NCBI GenBank assembly: GCA_937879965.1
Contig: CALFMP010000022.1
Location: 62,001 to 126,000, forward strand
Reading direction: 5' to 3'
DNA length: 64,000 bases
Source: QKMZ01 sp012965515
GTDB taxonomy: Bacteria > Cyanobacteriota > Vampirovibrionia > Obscuribacterales > Obscuribacteraceae
In this document: piece after piece, positions 62,613 to 64,000 of the stretch
How the letters are laid out: each line of letters begins with the position of its first letter
Position numbering within the stretch: position 1 is the first letter of the stretch
Made by a program: the position numbers and the translations under genes
Notes under the pieces: generated by a model
Told to the model about the DNA's origin: nothing
Seen by the model: only the letters and a program-made list of their open reading frames with translations
The model's database searches: none

Positions 62613-64000
62613 ATGTCGCCCGAAAGTCAAGAGAAGCCGGTCCTTATCGTTGGAGCCGGTCCTACAGGTTTGATGCTTGCTTGTGAATTACAAAGGCATG
62701 GAGTTGCCTGCCGCGTAATTGACAAAGCGCCAGTGCCAGGCGACAAATCACGTGCTCTGGTTTTGCACGCAAGAACGCTGGAAATCCTGGAAAGCATGGG
62801 CATCGTCGAGCGATTTATCGAGCGTGGTTGTCCGGCATATGGAGCCAGTCTTTATCATCAGGGCGAGCGAATTGTTCATCTAGACATGTCGGAACTCGAA
62901 TCGCCGTTTCCTTTCTCTTTGATGATTCCGCAAACCGAAACGGAGCGATTGCTAACAGAGCATTTTGTCAGCAAAGGCGGAGCAATAGAGCGTGGCGTGG
63001 AGCTGACCAAATTCAGCCAGGGGAAAAACGGAATCACAGTTACTGTGAAAAACTCCAAAGGAAAGGAAGATGTAATCGTCGCAGAATGGATGATCGGAGC
63101 TGACGGCTCTCACAGCACTGTCAGAAAAGTACTTGAACTTCCTTTTGAAGGAAGCGCTTACGAAGAGCGATTCGGTCTGGTCGACTGCCTGGTGAGCTCC
63201 GATCTTCCGGACGACGAGATTTCAACCTTCTTCCATGAAGATGGTGCTTTTGTTTTCTTTCCACTGGGTAACAAACGCTTTCGCATTGTTGTGAACGTAC
63301 CACCCTCACAAGTGATTGGCGATGCGCCAAGCTTAGCTGATATGCAGGTTTTTGCTGACAGACGAGGACCAGGAAACATCAAATTGCACGATCCGGTTTG
63401 GCTCGCCTGGTTTACCATTCATCAAAGAAGTGTTTCCAAATACCGGGTCGGACGTGTCTTTCTCGCCGGCGATTCGGCGCACATACACAGTCCAATCGGT
63501 GGTCAAGGCATGAATACTGGTATACAAGATGCTTTCAATTTGGCCTGGAAGCTGGCTCTGGCAATTCGCGGAAACGGTGATGATAGACTCCTGGACAGCT
63601 ATAACGAAGAACGCCATCCAGTCGGACAAGAACTGTTAAAAGGCACGGATATGGCTACATCTGTCGCCACGCTGAAAAATCCCCTTGCACAGCAGATTCG
63701 CAATCATGTGATGTCATTTCTCAGCCAGCAAGAAGTAATTCAGCATCGGATGCGTAAAGTCGGATCGATGCTGGCGGTAAACTATAGAAACAGTTCTATC
63801 GTTGGCGAAAAACGCGGCTTGGGCGAGATTCAAATCAAACCATCTGACGATTCAGAAAAGCCAAGCATTCCGGGCTATTTCGAATTTGCGCGCGGTCCGC
63901 TTCCAGGCGACCGTGCACCAGATGCGGTGATGGTCGATCAAGATATGAACCCTATTCGTATCTATGAAGCTATGCACGGCATTTCGCACAATCTGCTCCT
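62613..64000 (+). CDS. FAD-dependent aromatic-ring monooxygenase, 3' end outside window
   Basis: At least 462 residues, open to the right edge. GGAGG lies just upstream of a double ATG (62610 and 62613). Class A flavoprotein hydroxylase marks: VLIVGAGPTGLMLACELQRH (dinucleotide fold), WMIGADGSHSTVRKVL (DG motif), and RVFLAGDSAHIHSPIGGQGM with NTGIQDAFNLAWKLA (GD motif). Resembles phenol/3-(3-hydroxyphenyl)propionate-type hydroxylases (PheA/MhpA/TfdB group), which use NAD(P)H and O2 to hydroxylate an aromatic ring. Substrate not determinable. Next to an efflux pump, so possibly xenobiotic handling. Confidence 0.88.
   Translation, partial: MSPESQEKPVLIVGAGPTGLMLACELQRHGVACRVIDKAPVPGDKSRALVLHARTLEILESMGIVERFIERGCPAYGASLYHQGERIVHLDMSELESPFPFSLMIPQTETERLLTEHFVSKGGAIERGVELTKFSQGKNGITVTVKNSKGKEDVIVAEWMIGADGSHSTVRKVLELPFEGSAYEERFGLVDCLVSSDLPDDEISTFFHEDGAFVFFPLGNKRFRIVVNVPPSQVIGDAPSLADMQVFADRRGPGNIKLHDPVWLAWFTIHQRSVSKYRVGRVFLAGDSAHIHSPIGGQGMNTGIQDAFNLAWKLALAIRGNGDDRLLDSYNEERHPVGQELLKGTDMATSVATLKNPLAQQIRNHVMSFLSQQEVIQHRMRKVGSMLAVNYRNSSIVGEKRGLGEIQIKPSDDSEKPSIPGYFEFARGPLPGDRAPDAVMVDQDMNPIRIYEAMHGISHNLL

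Overview
The window reads like a chromosomal segment of a Gram-negative, oxygen-respiring bacterium with large intergenic spaces, frequent TTG/GTG starts and many paralogous signalling genes. Outer-membrane lipid A synthesis (lpxA with fabZ), a Tat-exported enzyme, succinate dehydrogenase, a mitochondrial-type aconitase, an O2-using tryptophan dioxygenase and a large set of Hanks-type Ser/Thr kinases fit the Obscuribacterales/Melainabacteria side of the Cyanobacteriota, or a similarly signalling-rich phylum. That placement is inference from gene content only; there is no rRNA or marker gene here to fix it. No phage, insertion sequence, integrase or CRISPR array was seen.

Layout. 1-2.6 kb: the end of a GspE_N-like helical-repeat gene and a tandem array of four small secreted glycine-rich paralogues. 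3-8.3 kb: an MFS exporter, lpxA/fabZ, a Tat-exported metallophosphoesterase overlapping tryptophan 2,3-dioxygenase. 8.4-19 kb: signalling genes, namely an unusual double histidine kinase with its OmpR-type regulator, a Ser/Thr kinase with a zinc-ribbon-like N-terminus, an LRV/HEAT-like protein and a hybrid histidine kinase. 19-32.3 kb: glycosyltransferase, an unknown basic-tailed protein, class A penicillin-binding protein, tRNA-Asn, YbjN-like protein, inositol-monophosphatase-like enzyme, RNase D, DUF4139 protein, acyl-CoA dehydrogenase and exonuclease III. 32.3-45.3 kb: a 1-kb gene-poor stretch, an orphan ribbon-helix-helix regulator, HEAT and TPR proteins, gluconokinase, an AmpG-like permease, an S41-like protease, a 12-residue-repeat protein, aconitase and an alpha/beta hydrolase.

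45.4-56.6 kb is the most striking part: five consecutive same-strand genes of about 700-756 codons, each encoding a cytoplasmic Ser/Thr kinase, one membrane span, a shared juxtamembrane region of about 70 residues and an exported leucine-rich-repeat domain ending in an aromatic F/D-x-W motif. The kinase halves are nearly uniform and the exported halves are divergent, as expected for receptors that feed one cytoplasmic output but sense different things. 56.9-57.3 kb holds what looks like a frameshifted gene remnant. 57.5-60.9 kb is a succinate dehydrogenase operon (membrane subunit, flavoprotein, iron-sulfur protein), followed by an MFS_3-type transporter and a FAD monooxygenase that runs off the right edge.

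Other notable points are the histidine kinase at 8.4-11.0 kb, where the phospho-accepting His lies in the first of two fused modules and the only ATPase domain in the second, and the four-gene secreted array. Several starts were moved inward to ATG, GTG or TTG codons with a well-spaced Shine-Dalgarno sequence; these are stated per gene.
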